A program made the translations under genes and the position numbers. This document shows, piece after piece, positions 36,108 to 44,133 of a stretch of 64,000 nucleotides of DNA; within the stretch, counting starts at the first letter, position 1; every line of letters starts with the position of its first letter. The stretch is taken from assembly GCA_937884635.1 (NCBI GenBank), contig CALGBW010000051.1, positions 1-64,000 of the forward strand, given 5' to 3'. The notes beneath the pieces were generated by a model that did no database searches, was not told the DNA's origin, and worked only from the letters and a program-made list of their open reading frames with translations. Origin of the DNA: an uncultured Chlamydiaceae bacterium (GTDB lineage Bacteria; Chlamydiota; Chlamydiia; Chlamydiales; Chlamydiaceae).

Positions 36108-37127
36108 TTATTCTTGATGAGCAGGGGCGTCAAAGTCGACTGTTGGATAGCCCACACCGGGGGTCTCGCCGTCTCCTGAGTGGGAAAAGCGTAAGAAGCA
36201 GACGGCATATTCTTGATCGAGTAATTGTAGATCAGGATCTTCTCTCCGCGCTTGTTCAAAATCTTCTCGTGATAAGAAGCAGGAGCCATCTCCACCTTGC
36301 ATTGGACGTATTGGATTTTCTTCTGTTAATGAGACACCTTGGGCAGACAAGGCTTGTGCGCACAGGCGTGTAAATGACATTCCTGAGATCAGCGTTTTGA
36401 CTTGTGATCGTGGGTTTAGGAATTTGAATAAATGAGCTAACCAACGAGCTGCACGCTCTGCAAGCTCTTGTCCTAATGGTCCAGATGTATTACGTGCTTG
36501 TGTTTCTAAACGAGATAGGGCTTTCACTAACTTATCCCATCCTAACCTGCTGCATGATTGATTGTTCGTGCGTTTAAACAGAACAATAGGGGAAGGCACA
36601 CCACTTGCAGCGGTGCAAACTTCTTGGAGCGCTTGCCCTAATAAAAGATCTGGCTGTTCTAAGGATTTTTGTGCTGTTTGTAACTCTCTTTGCAGGTGTG
36701 TTAAAAACTTTGCGTTGATTCTTCTTCGAAGAGGATGAAAGTCTGCGCTGGTATAACGACAAGCTAATCGCCAAGTTGCACTTCTAGGCAGACCTGTTTT
36801 GCTTTGTCTTTTTTTGGAAGTAGGCTGCTGGTCATCAGCTTTACGTTTTAATGATGATCGTTGTACTTCAGAGCTAGGTTCATCACAGTGCTTTGTTTTG
36901 CTTTTCTTTTTTTTGGGTTCGTTAGACTCAGATGTATTTTCGCTTCTAGATCTTTTCAAGCAGGATTTAGCTGCAGAGTCTACAGCTTGTGCCGAGCTAG
37001 TAGAAGCTTCTCCGGAACTTAGCGTATAGGAGCAAGAAGCTGCAGAGGATGTGCTGGGTTCTGGGTCTCTAGAAGGAGACAAAGGAGAATATGGTGAGCT
37101 AGAGCCAGGATGACAAGGTGACGTCAT
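36108..37127 (-). CDS. Array member A12: paralogue, basic box PKKKKSKTKH
   Basis: 339 residues. YSPL at 13-16, SCSY at 31-34, basic box PKKKKSKTKH at 71-80, LKRKADD near 93, SKKRQSK near 104. HSxFC is missing. Core: FLTHLQRELQTAQK, PIVLFKR, RLGWDKL, FTRLCAQALSAQG, CFLSREDF, AVCFLRFSH, YPTVDFD. AGGAAA lies upstream of the ATG. It ends 20 bases before the A11 start, so both are probably on one mRNA. Confidence 0.85.
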   Translation of the reverse strand: MTSPCHPGSSSPYSPLSPSRDPEPSTSSAASCSYTLSSGEASTSSAQAVDSAAKSCLKRSRSENTSESNEPKKKKSKTKHCDEPSSEVQRSSLKRKADDQQPTSKKRQSKTGLPRSATWRLACRYTSADFHPLRRRINAKFLTHLQRELQTAQKSLEQPDLLLGQALQEVCTAASGVPSPIVLFKRTNNQSCSRLGWDKLVKALSRLETQARNTSGPLGQELAERAARWLAHLFKFLNPRSQVKTLISGMSFTRLCAQALSAQGVSLTEENPIRPMQGGDGSCFLSREDFEQARREDPDLQLLDQEYAVCFLRFSHSGDGETPGVGYPTVDFDAPAHQE

Positions 37128-37152
37128 AGATAATTTCCTAATTGTTTAGATC

Positions 37153-37207
37153 GTCTAACTCAGCAGAGATTGAAGAGCGGGGTAAAAGGGAGTGTGGAGA
37201 GTTAGAC
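37153..37207. repeat. Inverted repeat upstream of A12
   Basis: GTCTAACTC (37153-37161) and GAGTTAGAC (37199-37207) are perfectly complementary, and the pairing extends outward with one mismatch (AGATc/tATCT). It lies 26-80 bases upstream of the A12 start, in the 104-base gap after A13. It could be a leader hairpin or operator. Confidence 0.45.
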
Positions 37208-37231
37208 TATCTGTGTTGCAAAACCTTTTGT

Positions 37232-38455
37232 TTATTCTTGGTGAGTTTGTGCTTCTGTTGCTGCTTGTTGTTCGAAATCAACACACGTGTATGGTGATGT
37301 AGGCTGTTGCTTTTGGAGGTCTTGTTTATAGTAGCTAGGTGTCCCGACGTGTCTTAGTAGGGCTACAGTGCTTTCTTTGTACAAGCATTCAGGGTTTTGT
37401 TGAGCAACAGCTAGGTCTTCTCCGGATAATAAGCATGTTTCTTCACGAAGTTTCTTGCTGATATAACCTGAGTTGTTTTCACTTAGCTCAATGTCTTGTC
37501 CTGCAATTGCCTGAGCACACAAATGTGTTAAGGATTTTCCTAAAATATTTGTGTGTAGACGAGGGCTGGAGTTGACGTGTCGGAAAAAGTGTTTTAACCA
37601 GCGAAGCACTTGGCAGGCCGCTCCTTCTCCTAGTGGGGAGTGAGAGCGTGTTTCTAATCGTGCAAGAGCTAATTTCAATCTATGCCAGTCTAATCGATTT
37701 TTATACCCATCTTGTTTTTTTATAAAAATAAGAGGGGTCGCAGCTGATAGGGGCGTTGTGATCGTAGCATGGTGAAAGGCTTTAGCAATAAGACGATCAT
37801 CGCCATCTAAAGAGGATAGAGCCTGTTGAATTTCTTTTTGTAGGCGTTGTACAAACAACGCATTAAGCCTAGCTCTTTGTTTACGATACGGGCTGGTATT
37901 GCCTGTAGCTGCCCACTCGCCAATAGTGCACGCACGTTTTGTAGAGCGTGTTTCCTGATTCCCCCCAGGCCGCTGGGTTAACAGAGCTAAAAGGGATGAA
38001 GGTGCATGTTTAGGGCTTTTCTTAGGTGATTTTGGTGAAGTAGGGGATGGGGAGCCTACATGTTTGCGTTTACATGTTCTTTTTCTTGGAGTTTCTTCAT
38101 CAGAAGATGAGGAAGAGGATAGCTTGCGTTTAGCCTTAGTCACTTTACTCGCTGTTCTTTGCGCCGTATGGGATATAGTTGCAGAACAACAAGGCTGTTC
38201 TTCCGTATCCGATGTACTGTGTGTATTTGGTGATGCACACACACTTAGTCGAGCTTGTTTTATTGGTGTAGGATTTAGCCCACTGCTATCATCACCAGAC
38301 CATCTACGTTTCCCTAAGGAACATGTTTTTTCTGTTGTTGAAGGGGCTGCAAACACAGAATTTGCATTTGCAGGGGGTATGGTTTGTAGTGGATTATATA
38401 CAGGACTTCCTGGAGAAGAACTGGGTGATGATGCTGAAGAAGTTGGACTGGCCAT
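37232..38455 (-). CDS. Array member A13: longest paralogue
   Basis: 407 residues. YNPL at 20-23, NSVFA where others have HSxFC, GKRRWSG near 48, EEQPCCS (~85-91), AKRKL near 108, basic box PRKRTCKRKH at 123-132, a Lys/Ser/Pro run (SPKSPKKSPKH), and TQRPGG near 160 as in A8. Core: FVQRLQKEIQQALS, PLIFIKK, RLDWHRL, LTHLCAQAIAGQD, CLLSGEDLA, STVALLRH, YTCVDFE. Starts 33 bases after A14 ends. Confidence 0.85.
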   Translation of the reverse strand: MASPTSSASSPSSSPGSPVYNPLQTIPPANANSVFAAPSTTEKTCSLGKRRWSGDDSSGLNPTPIKQARLSVCASPNTHSTSDTEEQPCCSATISHTAQRTASKVTKAKRKLSSSSSSDEETPRKRTCKRKHVGSPSPTSPKSPKKSPKHAPSSLLALLTQRPGGNQETRSTKRACTIGEWAATGNTSPYRKQRARLNALFVQRLQKEIQQALSSLDGDDRLIAKAFHHATITTPLSAATPLIFIKKQDGYKNRLDWHRLKLALARLETRSHSPLGEGAACQVLRWLKHFFRHVNSSPRLHTNILGKSLTHLCAQAIAGQDIELSENNSGYISKKLREETCLLSGEDLAVAQQNPECLYKESTVALLRHVGTPSYYKQDLQKQQPTSPYTCVDFEQQAATEAQTHQE

Positions 38456-38488
38456 TTTTGTATAGACGGGCTAAAGGTTTGTTATAGT

Positions 38489-39616
38489 TTATTCTGTTTC
38501 GCTACTTCCTTTCTGGGGGTCTGTCATAGCAGTTGCTTCAAGATCCAAGTGGTAACGTTCAGCTCTTGTATTCTTTTTCTGGGTGTCATGGTTCCTTGAG
38601 TAAGGAGTACGTAAGAAGGAAAGGGCATGTTCTTTAGTGATATAGTTCGCGTTGTCCAAGGCAGCTGTAAGATCTGAACCGGATATGAAACAGCCGTCGC
38701 GACTTCCTAACTGGGTTAATCCTTGATTGTCATTTGTTGTGGTTAGACCTTGCGCAGCTAATGCCTGAGCACATAAATGTGTTAAGGTAGCCCCTGAAAG
38801 ATAAGTCCGAGCCCATACTTTAGAGTTAATACAGCTAAAGAAGCGTTTTAGCCATTGCACTGCTCTCTGGGATGAATGATTGGTAATAGGGTTTCGGGAA
38901 GAGGAAGAGGAGGTTGCTTCTATACAGCACAAAGCTTTTTTCAATTTGTCCCAATCCAATTGATTTTTAAAACCCGATTGTTGTTTCACAAAAACAAAAG
39001 GCCCTTTCCCATAGAGAGAGAGCTTTTGTTCTGCTGCTGTTTCAAATAGAGATGCAGCAAGAGAGTCTTCAGGGGTTAATGATCTTTGGGCATGATTTAG
39101 CTCTCGCTGCAATCTTTGGATAAATAAGCGATTGAGCTGTTCTTTTTTCTCCTTGTAGCATTGACGGTTGTATCGACATGCACGAAACCAAGGAGCGTTT
39201 TCTGGGTTAGATCGCTGAGAAGGCCCCTCTTCATCTGAATCATCCGAATCAGAAGAAGATGTTATGCAAGGTCGTTTAGCTGGTGTAGCCTTACATGTGG
39301 ACTCTACATGTTTTCTTTTGCACTTTGCTTTCTTAGGTTGTTCAGGTGTTTCTATTTTTCGTTTTTTAGATGCGCATTCTGATTCAGAGGAAGAGTCAGA
39401 ACTTTCTGATAATTTGCGTTTGGCTGTTTGGTTTGTTTTGTGAGCTGTTCCCCGTGCACTGGTAGATGGTTGTGGGTTTTCTGCCCCAGCTGAACTGGAA
39501 GATGATGGAATAGGGCAAAAGATAGCATTTGTATTAGGATATGCTGGTGCATTCAGGGGATTATAAGGAGACCCTGGTGATGACGACACACTACTACTAG
39601 GAGAAACCGGATTCAT
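38489..39616 (-). CDS. Array member A14: first gene of the A14-A11 unit
   Basis: 375 residues. YNPL at 18-21, NAIFC at 30-34, AKRKL near 65, SKKRKIE at 83-89, basic box PKKAKCKRKH at 94-103, then an acidic Ser/Asp run. Core: FIQRLQRELNHAQR, PFVFVKQ, QLDWDKL, LTHLCAQALAAQG, CFISGSDLTAA, ALSFLRT, with the terminal motif degraded to YHLDLE. The first codons and the leader are duplicated at 42283 upstream of A16. Confidence 0.85.
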   Translation of the reverse strand: MNPVSPSSSVSSSPGSPYNPLNAPAYPNTNAIFCPIPSSSSSAGAENPQPSTSARGTAHKTNQTAKRKLSESSDSSSESECASKKRKIETPEQPKKAKCKRKHVESTCKATPAKRPCITSSSDSDDSDEEGPSQRSNPENAPWFRACRYNRQCYKEKKEQLNRLFIQRLQRELNHAQRSLTPEDSLAASLFETAAEQKLSLYGKGPFVFVKQQSGFKNQLDWDKLKKALCCIEATSSSSSRNPITNHSSQRAVQWLKRFFSCINSKVWARTYLSGATLTHLCAQALAAQGLTTTNDNQGLTQLGSRDGCFISGSDLTAALDNANYITKEHALSFLRTPYSRNHDTQKKNTRAERYHLDLEATAMTDPQKGSSETE

Positions 39617-39978
39617 AATTCACACTCATTGCATTTAATGAAAACGGCTGAAGTCAAAAGATGGGGAAGATTAGAAGGGAGGGAAGGCGTTATCGGTATA
39701 AAAACAATAAGCAAAATAAGCCGGCAAGAATTTTACTTTTTGTTTTTTTTTTTTTGCAAGTTAGTTCTTTTTTTAAACGAATTTTTTATTTTTAAATAAT
39801 TAAAAATTCCCATTCCTATTTTTTGAGTAAGGGAAATAAAGAAATTATTTGTCTTTGGAACGGTAGTTAAGTTAGGCCATATAAGTTTTTCGGGGTGTTG
39901 TCTAATTGGTCCAGAGGACGAGGCCTAACGCCACCGTATGATTAAGGAGATGCCTTAGTTTGCTTTGGGGATGAGGAG
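39617..39978. other. 362-base gap: A14 promoter, and inverted repeat near A15 end
   Basis: No ORF. The part next to A14 is its leader and poly(A) promoter. Further on, GTTAGGCC (39871-39878) and GGCCTAAC (39922-39929) form an inverted repeat just after the A15 pseudogene end, possibly its former terminator. The middle is very AT-rich. Confidence 0.5.
39730..39759 (-). promoter_or_regulatory. Poly(A)-spacer promoter of the A14-A11 unit
   Basis: Minus strand: TTGCAA (39759-39754), with 13 A in all (39755-39743), CAAAAAG, then TAAAAT (39735-39730). Spacing 18. Sequence downstream to the ATG at 39616 is homologous to the leader at 42284-42400. Confidence 0.55.
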
Positions 39979-41129
39979 TTAAGATTGTTCTTCGGTTTGG
40001 GATGATGAGCTTATAAAGGGTTGGCAGGGAATTTGTGGGTCAAAATTATATATGGGGTATGCACTGCGTTGTTTTCTTCGGGATTTAGGTAGGTTTGTAA
40101 CTTTCGCTGCATGTCGTAAGAAGACAACTCCTGGCTCGCAATTGATATGATCTATATTTACCATGCCATGAGCTAGGTCTTCAGAAGAAGCAAGGTTGAC
40201 TAAAGCGTCTTTGGAAGTAAGTGGAGTAGTAGGCTCTCCCTGACCTGGTGTAATATTTTGTGCGGCTAAGGCAGTTCCACATAGATAAGTAAATGCTTGT
40301 CCAGAGATTAAAGTTCGAGGTCTTTGTTCAGGGTGAAGCCGCTTCATAAAAAGCATTAACCAGTGGATTGTTTTTGCTGATGCTTCATTTCCCATGCGTG
40401 AGTGAGGTCCAATTCCCGGAGAACAATTAAGGTGGGCAAGAGCCAGTTGTAATTTTTTCCAACACAGGCGAGTAGGGGCTTGTGTGGTGCGTTTAAAGAC
40501 AACAATTGGGCTTTCGTTAGGTGTTAGAGGTGGGTGTTGGATGTAGATATTGTTTAACAGTCCTGCAGCTGTTTTTTCTTCTTCGCTGATAGATTCATAG
40601 GCTGCAAGTAGTTCTCGTTGTATTTTTTCCAGAACTCTTTGGTTGATTTTGTTTTTAACTGCTCTGTGGGGGCTGTATAAAAACCTTGCAGCCCATTCCC
40701 ATGTTGGGATGCATTTGGGCCGTTTTGTGATATGAGGGTTACTGGGGTTAGGACCATTCTCCTCATCTAGCTTGATCGAGATCTTTTCCTAGACGGGGAA
40801 GAACTAGGTGAAGAGCTATCTATATGTTTTTGTTTACATAGTTTTTTGCGACCAGGCTCTTCTGTATCCGAGTTTTCTCGGGAGCGTTTGAGAGAGCTTA
40901 CTCTTGCAGATGTTTCAGAGGTTGAGGGGTTGGATGTAGATGCTGTAACTGTATGTGAACATGATGGAAGAGCATCCGAAGTGCTTGGAGTTACAGGATA
41001 AGCAGATGAGGAAACCCCCGTATGTGGACAGAAGACAGAGTGAAGATCACATCCTGGTTGAGGTTCCTGAAGAGGGTAATACGGGGAACCAGATCGTGCT
41101 GGGCTGGCTGGTGAGCTTGGAGTAGACAT
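39979..41129 (-). pseudogene. Array member A15, frameshifted
   Basis: The frame opens at 41129 (YYPL at 17-20, HSVFC at 30-34, PSCS at 55-58, basic GRKKLCKQKH, KRSRSS) and hits a stop at 40767-40769. The sequence continues in another frame from about 40768 with DEENGPNP, a WEWAARF segment, RLCWKKL, then FTYLCGTALAAQN, VVFLRH and YPIYNFD to 39979. A single missing base in the Ser-coding stretch AGCTAGATGAG (40763-40773) explains it; AGCTCAGATGAG would restore SSSDE. There is no homopolymer at the lesion. Closest relative is A8. It may be a true pseudogene or a sequencing error. Confidence 0.8.
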
Positions 41130-41196
41130 ACTGTTACTTTAAATAAATTTATGGGTTATTGCATAAAGGGTTGTATTACAGTTACTTCTGAGAGAC

Positions 41197-42159
41197 TTAT
41201 GACGAATCCCTCTCACTAGAGGCTAAGCTTGTCTCTGGAGGAAGAAATAGAGGATAGTCTGCTGCAGAAATGTCTATAGGGGTGGGGATCTGTCTTCCAG
41301 TTGACTTCCTATTATGAGTGCCTTTGTGTCGTAAGAAGCTAATGGCTGGATATAGATCAAGGATCCCAGGGGTTTCTAGACATTCATCTAGATCCAACCC
41401 TGATAGGAAGCAGCAGGATTCATTAAATTGAGGAGATGAGTAGAAAGTTCCTGGGGATACTTCGATGTTTTGCATAGCTAGAGCTTGCGCACAAAGATGA
41501 GTGAACATATGCCCTGATGTGTAGCAAGGCTCTAAAGCCGGGAAGTCTTTGCGTTGATAAAGCAGTTTGAGGAAGCGGGTAGCCTTTGTAGCGGCTTCTA
41601 GCCCTACGGTAGCTGGTAAGGATTTTGCATTGGCTCGCGCTAGTCTAGATAGGGCTAGACAGAGCTTATTCCAATCCAGTCGTATAGGAGATTTAGGGGG
41701 TCGTACGACAAAGATATGAGGATTTTTTTTCGGCTCGTGTTGTGGTACTTCATCACACTGTTCTTGGAACATGCTAGCAGCAATCCGATCTATTAATTCT
41801 AGATTTTGCTGAGCTGCGCAGACGTCCTGTTGAAACCGTTTCATAAACAGAGGATTGACGAGGTTTTGTACTTCTCGAGATAGCCCTTTTCTTTCTGCCA
41901 CTCTGGGGTCGTTAGTGATTCGACGCGTTGTAAAAACTGCTCCAGGGGCGTGATGTTGAGCATAAGGAGTAAATAGATAGCTTGTGGAGGGGCTTTCTGA
42001 TGGAGAAGAGGGTGCTTCTAGACGGATACGTTTTTCTGGAGTTGGTATGGTTTCATCACAGTGTTTGCGTTTGCAGCTTCTCTTTCCCCCTTCTGTATGG
42101 TCTGCGCTATACGAAGGCCCTGGTTGTGGAGAACTGGGTGATGTTGGAGAAACAGACAT
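41197..42159 (-). CDS. Array member A16: short paralogue, close relative of A2
   Basis: 320 residues with the shortest N-terminal region. The basic box KRSCKRKHCDE comes at about 26-36, with no YxPL, HSxFC or PCCS. Core: LFMKRFQQDVCAAQQN, AASMFQEQCDEVP (almost identical in A2), RLDWNKL, FTHLCAQALAMQN, CFLSGLDL, AISFLRHKG, ending ISAADYPLFLPPE. The DISAADYPL end is shared only with A2. It begins 13 bases after the leader remnant ORF and is probably transcribed from the promoter at 42398-42431. Confidence 0.85.
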   Translation of the reverse strand: MSVSPTSPSSPQPGPSYSADHTEGGKRSCKRKHCDETIPTPEKRIRLEAPSSPSESPSTSYLFTPYAQHHAPGAVFTTRRITNDPRVAERKGLSREVQNLVNPLFMKRFQQDVCAAQQNLELIDRIAASMFQEQCDEVPQHEPKKNPHIFVVRPPKSPIRLDWNKLCLALSRLARANAKSLPATVGLEAATKATRFLKLLYQRKDFPALEPCYTSGHMFTHLCAQALAMQNIEVSPGTFYSSPQFNESCCFLSGLDLDECLETPGILDLYPAISFLRHKGTHNRKSTGRQIPTPIDISAADYPLFLPPETSLASSERDSS

Positions 42160-42172
42160 AGTATCCTTGCTA

Positions 42173-42283
42173 TTATTGGTTAAAGGGGATCCCTACAATG
42201 GGTGAAGTATGATGAGCAGGATATAATGAATTAAAGCGTACAGCTAAGTAGGAAGACGACGGTCTAGAAGAAACCGGATCCAT
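42173..42283 (-). pseudogene. 5' remnant of a seventeenth array gene
   Basis: A 36-codon frame starting MDPVSSRPSSSYLAVRF. The first residues match the A14 start (MNPVSPSSS), and the upstream 150 bases match the A14 leader closely. After the first dozen codons the similarity ends and the frame stops before A16. I interpret it as the start of a deleted paralogue whose promoter now drives A16. It could alternatively be a functional short leader peptide. Confidence 0.6.
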
Positions 42284-42440
42284 AATTCACACTTGTTGCG
42301 TTTAATAGAAAACGGCTCAAGTCAGAAGATAGGGGAAGCTAGAAGAGGAGGAAGGCGTTATCAATATAAAAATAATCAGCAGAACAAGCCATCCAGCATT
42401 CTACTTTTGTTTTGTTTTTTTTTTTTTGCAAGTTCAAATT
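42270..42440 (-). repeat. Duplicated leader/promoter segment (copy of 39602-39770)
   Basis: The two segments align along their length with scattered substitutions. Both contain the ATG context, TAATTCACAC, GGAAGGCGTTATC on the plus strand and the T13-GCAAGTT end. Unit A10-A6 has a more diverged version (about 34730-34845). Confidence 0.75.
42398..42431 (-). promoter_or_regulatory. Poly(A)-spacer promoter upstream of the A16 unit, over-long spacing
   Basis: Minus strand: TTGCAA (42431-42426), 13 A in all (42427-42415), CAAAACAAAAG, then TAGAAT (42403-42398). Spacing 22, which would be expected to be weak or off unless the tract shortens. Confidence 0.45.
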
Positions 42441-42495
42441 TTTAGAGTTTGTAAGTATTAATTTGGTTTTTTGATAAAAACAATTTTTATTTTTA

Positions 42496-43557
42496 TTAAT
42501 TTTGTAAAACAGAAATGATATCTTTTACAACTCGGGCTCGTAATTCTCCTATAATAGCTTGATCTAAAGACTTTTGGTCTTCAGGCTGTTGGTAAAGAGA
42601 GAGGTGCCCTCGGCGAACCTGCCAAAATAATGGAATCCATATGGGGTGATTAGAAGTTCCTGAGAGCCATTGCGCGTGTAATCCAAATTGAATTTTACTT
42701 AGAGCATTGAGTGTTTCTTGTAAGTCTAAGCTATATGAGTGTGTTAGCAGCCCTAATGCACGGAGGATTTGGTTTTTCCATTCAGCAGATTCTTGTTCTG
42801 CAAGTTTAGTCCTTGCTGCATGCTCAGCTGTTTGTAGTTTCGTTACCCAAATGCGTAATGTGGAGAGAATTTGTTCTTCCGTTACACCTAATGAATGACG
42901 GTTAGTCAAGACAACAATATCTCCGATATACCCCGATATATCTGGAACGAGTGGGGAGCAGGATAGGTTTTCTTCAGCAGGAATTAACGAGAAAAATTCT
43001 TGGGTATGTAAAAGAGCAGGGAGGTGTAGGTAACAACGTACTTTTAGCCCCGTTCCACAATGCTCCGGATTGAGAGTCAGAAATCCAAAGTCAGTTGAAT
43101 AGGCAAAGGCAAGCCGATCATGCAGAGAGCAATCTAATTGAATAAGCCTTTCCAAAGTCTTTTCAGGGTTGTTTTGAAAGTCTATAGCATGAAGGATGAG
43201 ATGGTCTTGGAAATTCACCCCTATACAGATATCACCACGAGCATTGACGATTAAAGCTTCCCCTTCAAGAGAATCAAGAGGATCATGCGTGAAGGAAAAA
43301 TGCTCTAATAATAATTCCTTTTGCCATATGGGGAGATCCTTAATCAGCAGAACATGAAATTCCTCCCCTTCTATTTCATGGAAGTGAGAAACAATAGCCT
43401 CCAGTAATTCGATTCGTTGCTCCTTAGAGAGGCTAGGCACAAATTTAGCCATTGATAAATTTCGAGATAGCGATAGCGTGGTGACAGGCCAGGTAGGATT
43501 TGTAGGCTGGCTATATTTATGCTCTGCAATCTGTCTCAGGGTGTCATTTGGAAGCAT
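42496..43557 (-). CDS. mcsB: Protein arginine kinase McsB-like
   Basis: About 353 residues. Guanido kinase-type sequence (LSRNLSMAKF; HCGTGLKVRCYLHLPAL), as in McsB, which phosphorylates arginines to mark proteins for ClpCP. The frame extends to 43569, but the ATG at 43557 (MLPNDTLRQIAEHKY) looks the better start. Either start overlaps the upstream mcsA gene. Chlamydial annotations call it karG. In Chlamydia a link to type III secretion has been suggested, as I recall; nothing in this sequence shows it. Confidence 0.85.
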   Translation of the reverse strand: MLPNDTLRQIAEHKYSQPTNPTWPVTTLSLSRNLSMAKFVPSLSKEQRIELLEAIVSHFHEIEGEEFHVLLIKDLPIWQKELLLEHFSFTHDPLDSLEGEALIVNARGDICIGVNFQDHLILHAIDFQNNPEKTLERLIQLDCSLHDRLAFAYSTDFGFLTLNPEHCGTGLKVRCYLHLPALLHTQEFFSLIPAEENLSCSPLVPDISGYIGDIVVLTNRHSLGVTEEQILSTLRIWVTKLQTAEHAARTKLAEQESAEWKNQILRALGLLTHSYSLDLQETLNALSKIQFGLHAQWLSGTSNHPIWIPLFWQVRRGHLSLYQQPEDQKSLDQAIIGELRARVVKDIISVLQN

Positions 43558-44023
43558 CTTCAGAACCACTCTGTTTTAAGTGATTAATTTGATCTCGGAT
43601 TATAGCCGCCTGCTCATAATCCTCCCTAGCTAGGGTATCTTGTAGCGCTTCATTCAAGGCAATCAGCCGAATAGAGGGGTTCATATGAGAAGATTCTCCA
43701 GGGGCTCTGCCAATATGTACAACGGAAGTTCCATGTACTTCTTTGAAGAAGATTGCTAGCTGCGATTTAAAGCTCGTATAACACAGGTGACAGCCTAATG
43801 TGTGACTTTGCTCTTGTGGATTCCAAATGGTTTTGCAGTTACCGCATTCAAGAGTAATCGACTCATGGGCTGCAGAACCAGATGTTTCATAAGGATCAAA
43901 TGCTCCAGGATAAGGACATTGGCTGCAGAGGTAGTAACGGACCTTTTCCTTACGATTGACCTCTGTATAACAAATAGTGGCAGGTTGTTGGCAGTGATAA
44001 CAAAGACAAGAAGAGTCCGACAT
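43544..44023 (-). CDS. mcsA: McsA-like zinc-finger/UVR protein
   Basis: 159 residues. Paired CxxC-type motifs (CYHCQQ; CSQCPYPG; CGNCKTIW; GCHLCY) bind zinc, and a C-terminal UVR helix pair (REDYEQAAIIRDQINHLK) resembles UvrB/ClpC interaction modules. McsA activates McsB. It is the first gene of the pair, overlapping mcsB. Confidence 0.88.
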   Translation of the reverse strand: MSDSSCLCYHCQQPATICYTEVNRKEKVRYYLCSQCPYPGAFDPYETSGSAAHESITLECGNCKTIWNPQEQSHTLGCHLCYTSFKSQLAIFFKEVHGTSVVHIGRAPGESSHMNPSIRLIALNEALQDTLAREDYEQAAIIRDQINHLKQSGSEDASK

Positions 44024-44133
44024 ACAAACTCACCAATGATACGAGTCCCTTATGTCTGATACCAATAACAAAAACAAAAAAAGGAGAGAAAGAGTTTTAG
44101 TAGGAAATGCAAATAAGAAACAGAAAAGAAAAA

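Noticed and set aside
23216..38465. Many plus-strand ORFs of 60-140 codons opposite the array genes (for example 23216-23629, 33080-33451, 38064-38465)
   Set aside because: They are antisense shadows of Ser/Lys/Arg-rich coding sequence, have no ribosome sites, and give Leu/Cys-rich translations without family features.
22589..42495. Attachment-site repeats of an integrated phage or island
   Set aside because: No copy of the tRNA-Thr 3' end at the far boundary and no integrase gene in the window.
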